This document shows, one piece after another, positions 1-7,255 of a stretch of 24,930 nt of DNA. This DNA is from Porphyromonadaceae bacterium UBA4259 (GTDB lineage: Bacteria; Bacteroidota; Bacteroidia; Bacteroidales; Muribaculaceae). Numbering within the stretch: the first letter of the stretch is position 1; every line of letters begins with the position of its first letter. Below the pieces are notes generated by a model. It saw only the letters and a program-made list of their open reading frames with translations. It made no database searches and had not been told where the DNA came from. The stretch covers positions 1 through 24,930 of the forward strand of contig DGWL01000031.1 in NCBI GenBank assembly GCA_002396125.1, read 5' to 3'. Position numbers and translations under genes: made by a program.

Positions 1-132
1 CACCGCAAGCACCAGTTCATGGCTCTTGACACCGAGGGGCGTGATGTATTCCTCGCCGACTCAGGCTATGTGCTGCAAATGGCTCAACAAGACTTCCCCA
101 AAATCAAGTTCCACTTCACGAGCGAGTTTTAG
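1..132 (+). CDS. 3' end of an unrecognised protein-coding gene (partial)
   Basis: Frame 1 is open from the window edge to a TAG at 130-132 and encodes 43 residues ending in HFTSEF. Codon use resembles the neighbouring genes (GAC, CTC, GCC, AAG rich), and the next gene's promoter lies just downstream, so this is probably the true C-terminus of a gene starting outside the window. The residues include the segment LADSGYVLQMAQQDF. I do not recognise a family from so short a tail and assign no function. Confidence 0.6.
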   Translation, partial: HRKHQFMALDTEGRDVFLADSGYVLQMAQQDFPKIKFHFTSEF

Positions 133-160
133 CCTGTTTGTGCTATTTTAACCATTAAAG

Positions 161-192
161 TTTGAAATATCGGCTGGTAATCACTACCTTTG
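161..192 (+). promoter_or_regulatory. Bacteroidota-type promoter for the kinase/RapZ-C gene
   Basis: A TTTG at 161-164 (-33 element) is followed after 20 bases by TACCTTTG at 185-192, a match to the Bacteroidota -7 consensus TAnnTTTG. The start of transcription would fall near 199. This excludes the in-frame TTG at 190 as a start codon and supports the ATG at 229. Confidence 0.75.
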
Positions 193-228
193 CTCAAAAT
201 TTCAAATGATAAAAACTATTGCAGGAAC

Positions 229-1701
229 ATGACCCCTACCGACAGTTTGAAAGAACTATATAAGCAACACGTGGGCAGCGAGCCCACCGAAATCAAGTTA
301 ATGGACAAAGCCGGTTCCAACCGCCGTTATTATCGCCTCTCGGGCGAGAAATCGGTTGTTGGAGTAGTTGGTGAGTCGCGCGAAGAAAACGAGGCATTCA
401 TCTACATTGCCAACCACTTCAAGCAGCAAGGGCTATCGGTGCCCACAGTGTATGGAGTTAGCGACGACCACATGGTCTACATCCAAGAAGACTTGGGTGG
501 CAAGCCCGAGAACATCCTGTGGAACAAGATTCGCCGCAGCAGCATCACCCACGCCTTCACCAGCGAGGAGAAAGAACTGCTGCGACGCACCATGCGTGAC
601 TTGTGCGACATTCAGTTCCGTGGAGCTCAAGGCTTTGACTACAGCAACTGCTATCCTGCCGAGTGCTTTGACGAGCGCTCCATCAAGTGGGACTTGAACT
701 ATTTCAAGTATTGCTTCTTGAAAGCCACAGGTGTTGTATTTAACGAGAACAAGCTAGAGAACGACTTTGAGCGCCTCACCAGCGACTTGCTGTCAATACC
801 GAGCGACACCTTCATGTATCGCGACTTCCAGTCGCGCAATGTGATGCTCGTGGGCGACCCTGAGCACCCGGCCGATTGCGTGTTGAGCTATATTGACTTT
901 CAAGGAGGTCGACGTGGTCCCTATTACTACGACGTGGCCTCGTTTGTGTGGCAATCACGTGCCAAGTATCCCGAGGACTTGAAAAAAGAACTGGTTCATG
1001 CCTATCTTGAGCAACTCAAGACCTACAAGCCCGACCTCGACGAGGAGCAGTTTTTCTACAACCTGCGCCTGTTTGTGCTTTTCCGCACACTGCAAGTGCT
1101 TGGAGCCTATGGCTTCCGCGGTTACTTTGAGAAGAAGCCCGACTTCATGAAAAACAGTATTGTGCCCGCAATCGCCAACCTGCGCCGGCTGATGACCAGC
1201 ACCAAGTTTGATCGCTATCCCTACCTGAGCGAGATAATTCATGAGCTCGTCAACATGAAAGACTTCACCAGTGAGGAAAAGTCTCTCACCGTGAGAGTAA
1301 TGAGCTTTGCCTATAAAAAAGGTATACCACACGACTCATCGGGCAATGGCGGAGGCTTCGTCTTTGACTGCCGCGCCTTGAACAACCCCGGCAAATATGA
1401 CAAGTACAAAGCCTTTACCGGTCTTGATGATAACGTGATTAAGTTTCTCCACGAGGAAAGTACCATCGACAAGTGGCTTGAGCACGTTTATGCACTGGTC
1501 GATGAGTCGGTAGAACGTTACAAGAAACGCAACTTCACCGACCTGATGGTGTGCTTCGGTTGCACCGGTGGCCAGCACCGCTCGGTATATGCCGCGCAGC
1601 ATCTTGCCGAGCACATCTACAAGAAATTCAATGTGCGTGTTGAACTCACGCATCGTGAACAGAGCGGTCACGACCGCAACTTCAATCCCGTAGAAGAATG
1701 A
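229..1701 (+). CDS. AmgK-like amino-sugar kinase fused to a RapZ C-terminal domain
   Basis: This 490-residue protein joins two domains. Residues about 1-340 are an aminoglycoside-phosphotransferase-fold kinase. The catalytic loop reads YRDFQSRN (Asp199, Asn204) and the metal-binding segment is IDFQGGRRGPYYYDVASF (Asp223), close to AmgK, the anomeric kinase of MurNAc/GlcNAc in peptidoglycan recycling. The His usually two residues before the catalytic Asp is Tyr here. Residues about 353-485 match the C-terminal domain of RNase adapter RapZ, with MSFAYKKGIP, FVFDCR, FTGLD and GCTGGQHRS (444-452). The RapZ N-terminal P-loop domain is absent. In E. coli the RapZ C-terminal domain binds glucosamine-6-phosphate. 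The stop overlaps the next start (ATGA), and that gene is a MurU-like nucleotidyltransferase, which supports a sugar-1-phosphate pathway. The ATG at 229 is preferred because an upstream TTG lies inside the promoter. The substrate is inferred, not shown. Confidence 0.85.
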   Translation: MTPTDSLKELYKQHVGSEPTEIKLMDKAGSNRRYYRLSGEKSVVGVVGESREENEAFIYIANHFKQQGLSVPTVYGVSDDHMVYIQEDLGGKPENILWNKIRRSSITHAFTSEEKELLRRTMRDLCDIQFRGAQGFDYSNCYPAECFDERSIKWDLNYFKYCFLKATGVVFNENKLENDFERLTSDLLSIPSDTFMYRDFQSRNVMLVGDPEHPADCVLSYIDFQGGRRGPYYYDVASFVWQSRAKYPEDLKKELVHAYLEQLKTYKPDLDEEQFFYNLRLFVLFRTLQVLGAYGFRGYFEKKPDFMKNSIVPAIANLRRLMTSTKFDRYPYLSEIIHELVNMKDFTSEEKSLTVRVMSFAYKKGIPHDSSGNGGGFVFDCRALNNPGKYDKYKAFTGLDDNVIKFLHEESTIDKWLEHVYALVDESVERYKKRNFTDLMVCFGCTGGQHRSVYAAQHLAEHIYKKFNVRVELTHREQSGHDRNFNPVEE

Positions 1702-2435
1702 AAGCGATGATATTTGCAGCCGGACTAGGAACCCGGCTGCGTCCTTTAACTAACGACCGGCCCAAAGCGCTGGTGGAGATTGGTGGCAAACCCATGCTGG
1801 AGAGAGTGATTACCAAGCTCGCCGGGGCAGGCTTCGATGACATCACTATCAACATCCACCACTTTGGAGAGAAAATCATTGAGTTTCTTGAGAAGAACAA
1901 CAATTTTGGGCTGAACATCCACATCAGCGATGAGCGTGACATGCTGCTCGACACCGGTGGTGGTATTCTCAAGGCACGGCAGTTCCTTGATGGCGACGAA
2001 CCGTTCCTAGTGCACAATGCCGACATCTTGACCGACATCGACCTCAACGCCATGTACCAGAGCCACCTTAACAGTGGCGCCATGGCAACCTTGCTGGTAA
2101 AAGACCGCCTTACTAGCCGATACTTTGTCTTCGACGACGATTATCGTCTTCAAGGATGGATTAACAAGTCGACCGGCGAAACACGTCCCACCGCTTTCAA
2201 GCATCGCGAGGGCATGCGTGAACTTGCCTTTGGCGGCATTCATGTGATTTCTCCAAGCATCTTCGAGCCACTCGAGCGGCACTCACAAGGTGAGGCCAAG
2301 TTTTCTATCACCCCATTCTACGTTGACGAGTGCCACACCCACATCATCAACGGTTACGTGCAACAAAGTCCCTACACATGGCTCGACGTGGGCAAGCCTG
2401 AAACCCTGGCCCAAGCCGAAGAAATGTTTAGATAA
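1698..2435 (+). CDS. murU: MurU-like nucleotidyltransferase (sugar-1-phosphate uridylyltransferase type)
   Basis: This 245-residue protein has one nucleotidyltransferase domain. The N-terminus carries the nucleotide-binding signature FAAGLGTRLRPLT followed by RPKAL (residues 6-25). LLDTGGGILKA (83-93) and HNADI (106-110, metal-binding Asp109) follow, as in MurNAc-1-phosphate uridylyltransferase MurU and related NDP-sugar pyrophosphorylases. The start overlaps the stop of the AmgK-like kinase by four bases, so the two are translationally coupled. In Pseudomonas, AmgK and MurU act in succession to turn recycled MurNAc into UDP-MurNAc, bypassing fosfomycin-sensitive synthesis, and Tannerella is reported to carry similar genes. 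The substrate could instead be another sugar-1-phosphate, as the family is broad. A strong terminator follows. Confidence 0.8.
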   Translation: MKAMIFAAGLGTRLRPLTNDRPKALVEIGGKPMLERVITKLAGAGFDDITINIHHFGEKIIEFLEKNNNFGLNIHISDERDMLLDTGGGILKARQFLDGDEPFLVHNADILTDIDLNAMYQSHLNSGAMATLLVKDRLTSRYFVFDDDYRLQGWINKSTGETRPTAFKHREGMRELAFGGIHVISPSIFEPLERHSQGEAKFSITPFYVDECHTHIINGYVQQSPYTWLDVGKPETLAQAEEMFR

Positions 2436-2463
2436 TATAGAAACTGTTGAAAATGGAACAATG

Positions 2464-2490
2464 AAAAAGGGGCAAATCTGCCCCTTTTTT
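2464..2490 (+). terminator. Intrinsic terminator after the kinase/nucleotidyltransferase operon
   Basis: An 11-bp stem pairs AAAAAGGGGCA (2464-2474) with TGCCCCTTTTT (2479-2489) around a four-base loop and ends in a T-run. The A-tract on the 5' arm makes it work on either strand, so it can also stop transcripts of the reverse-strand lipoprotein gene ending at 2540. Confidence 0.88.
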
Positions 2491-2539
2491 GCTTGTGCAC
2501 CCTGAGTTGGCACAATGCACTAAATATCAAGCATTTTTT

Positions 2540-4048
2540 TTAGAACCCGTAGTCATAGTCGTCGGTGCTGCCTTGGTCGGCGCTGGCCGGGTCGCTCCAG
2601 CACAGGCACTTAAGCAACGATACCACCACGTTTTGCTTCTCATCGCTAGTGTAATACAGTCCCTCACCGCCGGCTTTGTTGAGCAGCCACCAGTTGAAGA
2701 AACCTTCTACGTTGTCGGCCACCTTGAGCTGGTGGAAGAACACAACCGATGCCTTATTGAAGTTTTGAGAAATAACAGGTAAGCCTGCAGCACTAAATCT
2801 AGTCTCAAAGTCGACACACCTCAAGTAAAACACTCCAGGTGCCTGCCCCATGGCAATTCCCTGACTTCCGTTGTCGTAGATATACTCGTTGTCATATTTC
2901 AGTGGACTCTGGCCACGCTGGCTGCCAACCTGCACCACCTGATTGATTATCACACTGGGGTCTTGAGTTTGTGCGGCAATAGTGAAATTATAATCGCTCA
3001 CCTGACTCTTGCCAAGGCCAAAGACCAGCGCACCTTTTACCGATGATAGCATTTCCTTGAAGTTCAAGCCACTGGTGAAAGGTGTGTTCTCAAGCATTTC
3101 AAACATGCCCACCATTTGCGGCTGAGAGGCAAATCTAGCACCATCCACCTTAATGCCCACATAGGTATCGAGCTCGCCCGGCACAGCGTCAAGCACTGCA
3201 GTGGCATTGGGAACTTGAGCAGCAATCAAGCTATCATACAGCTTACTGTATTGTCCATTCTTGTCGAAGATAAAATCGGTCTTGAGAATTGCGCTCTCGC
3301 CATCCTTCTTCGACATGTTGAAGGTGAGTGAGGCAATCATCGCCTTGATATCGCTGTCGGTAATTATCTCAATAGCAGGAATGTTGCCAAAAATTGTGCT
3401 GAAACGTGAGTTGGACTTCAAGATAGTGCTCAGCGCTTTAACGTTGATATAGGCTTTGATGTCGCCTTTAGTCTCATCGATTTTCTTTGCCAAGTCGTTG
3501 TTGGCAAGCAGGCTGGGTTTCGACTTGTCGAGGATGGCACTGGCAGCTACTGCCGCGCTCTCGGGCGCGATAGGATTGCGAAAACGCCCCACCAGCAGCA
3601 CGTCGCCGTCGATAGCGTAGCCATAGTCGAGATGAGAGGCATAGTCAATACCCGCCAAGTGCTGCACCTTGCTAGATGTAATCTTCTCCACCAGTTGCAC
3701 AGCCTTGTCCTCATCGCTAAGCGGAATCAACGCCACAGCCTTGTAGACGCCAGGCGAGAAGAACACATAGCATGGAGTGGTCAGGTCGAAACCGGAATTG
3801 GGAAGGAACTTGATAAAGTCGCCCTGCACAGTAACGCTTGCGTCATCAATAACCTTGAGTAGAGCATCGGGCACTTTTACAGTATCACCACTCAACATTC
3901 CAGCCTTCTTTAAAACGCCGGGCACATCAATAGCCACCATGCCGGCAGCATCGTCGGGAATCATGGCCCGCAAGTTGTCATCGGTCGAAGTGCACGATGA
4001 AACCATCATCAAAATGGCCAATATTACCAGAAAACCAACCTTTTTCAT
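2540..4048 (-). CDS. DUF4836-like lipoprotein
   Basis: This 502-residue exported lipoprotein has a signal peptide ending in the lipobox VSSC, with Cys19 the predicted lipidation site. The mature part opens with a segment around MIPDDAAGMVAIDVPGVLKK, which resembles the start of Bacteroidales DUF4836 family proteins ('dual-specificity' of Ile/Pro/Asp-Ala then Val-Ile-Asp). The rest is soluble, with alternating hydrophobic strands typical of periplasmic or surface lipoproteins and no enzymatic motif that I recognise. The gene is monocistronic. A TAATTTTG -7 box lies 22 bases before the start on the reverse strand, and the downstream bidirectional terminator at 2464-2490 is shared. The family call is from memory of the N-terminal pattern, and the function is unknown. 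Confidence 0.75.
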   Translation of the reverse strand: MKKVGFLVILAILMMVSSCTSTDDNLRAMIPDDAAGMVAIDVPGVLKKAGMLSGDTVKVPDALLKVIDDASVTVQGDFIKFLPNSGFDLTTPCYVFFSPGVYKAVALIPLSDEDKAVQLVEKITSSKVQHLAGIDYASHLDYGYAIDGDVLLVGRFRNPIAPESAAVAASAILDKSKPSLLANNDLAKKIDETKGDIKAYINVKALSTILKSNSRFSTIFGNIPAIEIITDSDIKAMIASLTFNMSKKDGESAILKTDFIFDKNGQYSKLYDSLIAAQVPNATAVLDAVPGELDTYVGIKVDGARFASQPQMVGMFEMLENTPFTSGLNFKEMLSSVKGALVFGLGKSQVSDYNFTIAAQTQDPSVIINQVVQVGSQRGQSPLKYDNEYIYDNGSQGIAMGQAPGVFYLRCVDFETRFSAAGLPVISQNFNKASVVFFHQLKVADNVEGFFNWWLLNKAGGEGLYYTSDEKQNVVVSLLKCLCWSDPASADQGSTDDYDYGF

Positions 4049-4069
4049 TGTCGTTTTTTAAATTTCGTG

Positions 4070-4102
4070 CAAAATTAGCACTTTATTCATTATTAATAAC
4101 AA
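4070..4102 (-). promoter_or_regulatory. Promoter of the DUF4836-like lipoprotein gene
   Basis: On the reverse strand a TTG (4102-4100) precedes TAATTTTG (4077-4070) by 22 bases, a good match to the Bacteroidota -33/-7 arrangement. It sits 22 bases before the start codon. Confidence 0.6.
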
Positions 4103-4152
4103 TAATAATCGGTGATTTTTAGCAATTGTTGATAATTTTTCAATGAAATCTA

Positions 4153-4182
4153 TTGCTAGGTTAGTGAAAATTACTATTTTTG
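4153..4182 (+). promoter_or_regulatory. Promoter of the small acidic protein gene and probably aguAB
   Basis: TTG at 4153-4155 and TATTTTTG at 4175-4182 are separated by 19 bases, matching the Bacteroidota promoter pattern. The first start codon is 50 bases downstream (4232). No other promoter-like site is evident before aguA, so the three genes may share this one. Confidence 0.65.
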
Positions 4183-4231
4183 AACACTCAAACTTATTTG
4201 CCATTTACAAATTACAACTAAAACTTCAATC

Positions 4232-4456
4232 ATGAACGACATTTCTGAAATACTGAGAACTTTACTTGACCAGTATAGCCGAGTGAGTGAGATGGAACGT
4301 GAATTTGTGGACATGATGAATAACGACCCACAATTGAGAGAGGACTATAACATGTGGTGCGAAGAATATGGTTACGACCCCAAATCGGGCTACATCGACT
4401 TTCTCGACGAACAACTGCGCGACCGTGACGAATTTTGGGAAACATTAGAAGAATAA
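4232..4456 (+). CDS. Small acidic conserved-type protein of unknown function
   Basis: This 74-residue protein is strongly acidic and contains two tryptophans. It is predicted to be mostly helical, with the segments EMEREFVDMMNNDPQLREDY and GYIDFLDEQLRDRDEFW. It has no signal peptide, membrane segment or Cys/His metal cluster. A good promoter lies 50 bases upstream, and aguA starts 44 bases after its stop on the same strand, so it may be cotranscribed with the polyamine genes. Codon use fits the neighbours and the reading frame is well delimited, so I accept it as a real gene. I do not recognise a characterised family. Confidence 0.75.
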   Translation: MNDISEILRTLLDQYSRVSEMEREFVDMMNNDPQLREDYNMWCEEYGYDPKSGYIDFLDEQLRDRDEFWETLEE

Positions 4457-4500
4457 TTTAACAATATTTTTTTAACTAAAGCAAAAGACAATAAATATAA

Positions 4501-5550
4501 ATGACATTAAGCCAAGCTCCCTCCACAACAGTCATGCCTGCCGAGTGGCAACCTCAAGATGCTATTATGCTGGCATGGCCTCACCGCGGCACCGACTGGC
4601 ACTACATGCTGGCCGATGCGCAACAGTGCTTCAAGAATGTGGCTCGTGCCATAGTGCGTGAAATGCCACTCATTATCATCACCCCCAATGTTGACGAGGT
4701 GAGCCGGCAACTAGCCGACATCGGCCATAGCGACCGCATTATCTATCAAGAAATTGAAACCAACGACACATGGGCCCGCGACTTTGGTCCAATCTCGGTG
4801 TATACCAATGAAACTCCTCACTTGCTCGACTTCAAGTTCAATGCATGGGGCATGAAATTTGCCGCGTGCCACGATAATCTAATTAATTGCAAGTTGGAAC
4901 AAAACAACATCTTTAAGGCACAAATGATAAACTGTCAGGACTTTGTGCTTGAAGGTGGCTCTATAGAAAGCGATGGCAACGGGACAATTCTCACAACAAG
5001 CAATTGCCTGCTGTCGCCCAATCGCAATGGATTCTTAAACAAGCAAGGAATTGAGCAAGAACTCATGCGACGACTGGGTGCGAAAAAGGTGCTTTGGCTC
5101 AACAGCGGAGAACTGGTGGGCGATGACACCGATGCCCACATCGACACCCTGGCACGGCTGGCTCCGGGCAACACTATCCTCTATGTAAAATGCGACGATA
5201 CCGGCGATGAGCAATTTGAATCGCTGCAACGCATGGAAAATGAATTAATGCGAATGACCAATGCACAAGGCGAGCCATTTCGCCTGGTGCCACTCCCCTG
5301 CCCCTCTCCCATTCACGACGAGGACGGGTTGCGCTTGCCCGCAACCTATGCCAATTTCCTAATCACCAACAAGCAAGTGCTTGTACCCATCTACGGCCAG
5401 CCAGCCACCGACGTTCGTGCCCTCGAGGTGGTGCAGAGCGTATTCTCCAATCGCGACGTAGTGGGTATCGACTGTAACGCCCTCATCAAGCAGCACGGCT
5501 CGTTGCACTGCATCACAATGCAAATTCCACAAAACTTCTTAAAAAAATAA
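4501..5550 (+). CDS. aguA: Agmatine deiminase
   Basis: This 349-residue cytoplasmic enzyme hydrolyses agmatine to N-carbamoylputrescine and ammonia, the first step of the arginine-decarboxylase route to putrescine. It belongs to the PPAD/agmatine deiminase fold. The visible active-site motifs are NDTWARDFGP (88-97), EGGS (151-154), HID (213-215) and the C-terminal nucleophile in GSLHC (Cys337). Length is normal for AguA. The next gene, seven bases downstream, is the N-carbamoylputrescine amidase aguB, which makes the deiminase assignment firm over a secreted peptidylarginine deiminase: there is also no signal peptide. The start at 4501 fits the family N-terminus (PAEWQPQDAIMLAWPH soon after). 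Confidence 0.95.
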   Translation: MTLSQAPSTTVMPAEWQPQDAIMLAWPHRGTDWHYMLADAQQCFKNVARAIVREMPLIIITPNVDEVSRQLADIGHSDRIIYQEIETNDTWARDFGPISVYTNETPHLLDFKFNAWGMKFAACHDNLINCKLEQNNIFKAQMINCQDFVLEGGSIESDGNGTILTTSNCLLSPNRNGFLNKQGIEQELMRRLGAKKVLWLNSGELVGDDTDAHIDTLARLAPGNTILYVKCDDTGDEQFESLQRMENELMRMTNAQGEPFRLVPLPCPSPIHDEDGLRLPATYANFLITNKQVLVPIYGQPATDVRALEVVQSVFSNRDVVGIDCNALIKQHGSLHCITMQIPQNFLKK

Positions 5551-5557
5551 ACAAGCT

Positions 5558-6433
5558 ATGAAAATAGGTATCATCCAGCAACACAACACAAGCGACACGA
5601 CAAGCAACCGCAACCGCCTGATTGAGAAAATCGCAAAACTAGCCCATCAAGGAGCCGAACTCATTGTCATGCAAGAGCTGCACGACTCGCTTTACTTTTG
5701 TCAGGAGGAGAATGTTGACAACTTCGACCTTGCAACAGCTATTCCAGGCGAGATAACCGAGACCTACGCCAAAGCAGCAAGAGATAATAATGTTGTTATT
5801 GTCACTTCACTCTTTGAGCGTCGTGCCGCAGGACTATATCACAACACAGCTGTGGTGATTGAGAAAGACGGTAGCATTGCCGGCAAATATCGCAAGATGC
5901 ACATCCCCGACGACCCTGCCTACTACGAGAAGTTCTACTTCACCCCAGGCGACCTGGGTTTTGAGCCCATCGCCACTAGCGTGGGCAAGCTGGGAGTGCT
6001 CGTGTGCTGGGACCAGTGGTACCCCGAGGCAGCAAGGCTCATGGCTATGCGAGGTGCCCAACTGCTCATCTATCCCACCGCCATCGGCTTTGAGAGCAGC
6101 GACAACGACAAGGAAAAAATGCGTCAACTCAATGCCTGGAAAACCGTGCAACTAGGCCATGCCGTGGCCAACGGGCTGCCAGTTGTCACCGTTAACCGCG
6201 TTGGTCATGAGGAAGACCCAAGCGGCCAAACCCGCGGTATCTACTTCTGGGGCAACAGTTTCGTTGCCGGTCATCAAGGCGAGGTACTCTACTGCGCCTC
6301 GGGCACCGAAGAAGAGGAAACAATAATCGACGTCGACCTTGACCGCACCGAGCGCGTGCGCCGCTGGTGGCCATTCTTGCGCGACCGCCGCATCGACCAC
6401 TACAAGGGCCTAGATAAGAGATATTTAGATTAA
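5558..6433 (+). CDS. aguB: N-carbamoylputrescine amidase
   Basis: This 291-residue nitrilase-superfamily enzyme hydrolyses N-carbamoylputrescine to putrescine, CO2 and ammonia. The Glu-Lys-Cys catalytic triad is intact: Glu40 (VMQEL), Lys113 (YRKMHIPDD) and Cys150 (LVCWDQWYPEA). The C-terminal WWPFLRDRRIDHY segment is typical of the plant/bacterial AguB subgroup. It starts seven bases after aguA and the two form an operon. The stop is only 23 bases from the end of the convergent DUF2807 lipoprotein gene, leaving little room for a terminator, and I see no clear hairpin there. Confidence 0.95.
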   Translation: MKIGIIQQHNTSDTTSNRNRLIEKIAKLAHQGAELIVMQELHDSLYFCQEENVDNFDLATAIPGEITETYAKAARDNNVVIVTSLFERRAAGLYHNTAVVIEKDGSIAGKYRKMHIPDDPAYYEKFYFTPGDLGFEPIATSVGKLGVLVCWDQWYPEAARLMAMRGAQLLIYPTAIGFESSDNDKEKMRQLNAWKTVQLGHAVANGLPVVTVNRVGHEEDPSGQTRGIYFWGNSFVAGHQGEVLYCASGTEEEETIIDVDLDRTERVRRWWPFLRDRRIDHYKGLDKRYLD

Positions 6434-6456
6434 TCTTTGATAATGGCGAGTTAGCG

Positions 6457-7176
6457 TTAACCCACTAATTTTCCCACTTTCAATCCAGAGTCATCCACAT
6501 TGCCAACGCCAGTGATATTCAGGATGTGCTTCTCGGCACTTCCGGCTATTGTAATATTGCCAGCTCCGGTAATGTTACTGCCTATTGTGCCTGCGCTCAC
6601 ATTGGTGTAACTGACATTTCCCACTCCGGTGATATCAGTTTCGATTTTGCCTGCCTTCACATTGGCAAAGTCGATATTTCCCGAGCCCGTCAAATCCACA
6701 TCAAGAAAACTGCACGTCAAAGCTCCCGCAAAATTCAGGTGGCCAGCTCCTGTAAGTTCCACATCAAGCCTGCCAACCGAGACAGCATTATTCACGGTGA
6801 GGTCTCCAGAGCCGGTCAGGTCAATCTGCTTGATGACAGGCGAGGTGACATAAATTTTTATATCACTGATTGCGTTATTGAAGCCAAGGAACTCATCCTT
6901 GCTGCCAATGTTCAACTCCTTAGACTTAACATATATAACCAGCTTTTCCATTGCTTGTTGCGGCGCATCGACACGCACCGTGTACTTGTCGCCCTGTGAG
7001 TAAATAACTTGCATTGATCCCGCTAGATTAATGCGCGAGAACTGATCCATAACTTTGAGTTCGCCGGCTTCTTCCACTTGTGTGGGCTGATTGTTGTCAA
7101 CTGAACTAGAATAGACGCACGCACTCAATATTGTCATGATGAGCACTATAGAAACCAGATTTAAGAACTTTTTCAT
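6457..7176 (-). CDS. GIN-domain (DUF2807) beta-helix lipoprotein
   Basis: This 239-residue lipoprotein has a signal peptide ending in LSAC (Cys20). After a linker, residues about 45-235 form a head GIN domain (DUF2807). It contains six spaced copies of an L/I-T-G-(S/A/V)-G-(N/D/H) turn motif near residues 120, 141, 162, 182, 202 and 221, a period of 19-21 residues expected for a right-handed beta-helix. Such proteins are common in Bacteroidota as putative envelope-associated or adhesin-like lipoproteins, with no established biochemical role. It has no catalytic motif. The gene stands alone between convergent aguB and the ettA operon on the same strand. I did not find a convincing promoter in the 79 bases before it, so read-through from ettA is possible. 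Confidence 0.85.
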   Translation of the reverse strand: MKKFLNLVSIVLIMTILSACVYSSSVDNNQPTQVEEAGELKVMDQFSRINLAGSMQVIYSQGDKYTVRVDAPQQAMEKLVIYVKSKELNIGSKDEFLGFNNAISDIKIYVTSPVIKQIDLTGSGDLTVNNAVSVGRLDVELTGAGHLNFAGALTCSFLDVDLTGSGNIDFANVKAGKIETDITGVGNVSYTNVSAGTIGSNITGAGNITIAGSAEKHILNITGVGNVDDSGLKVGKLVG

Positions 7177-7255
7177 ATTAATTAAAATGTGTGTTACTCA
7201 TTAGACGATATTTGTATTAAAAAAGTTGCAAAAACAAGCCAGTTTTTCCAAAAAA

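Noticed and set aside
2283..2513. Frames on both strands spanning the nucleotidyltransferase end and its terminator
   Set aside because: They run through a terminator hairpin and are shadows of the real gene.
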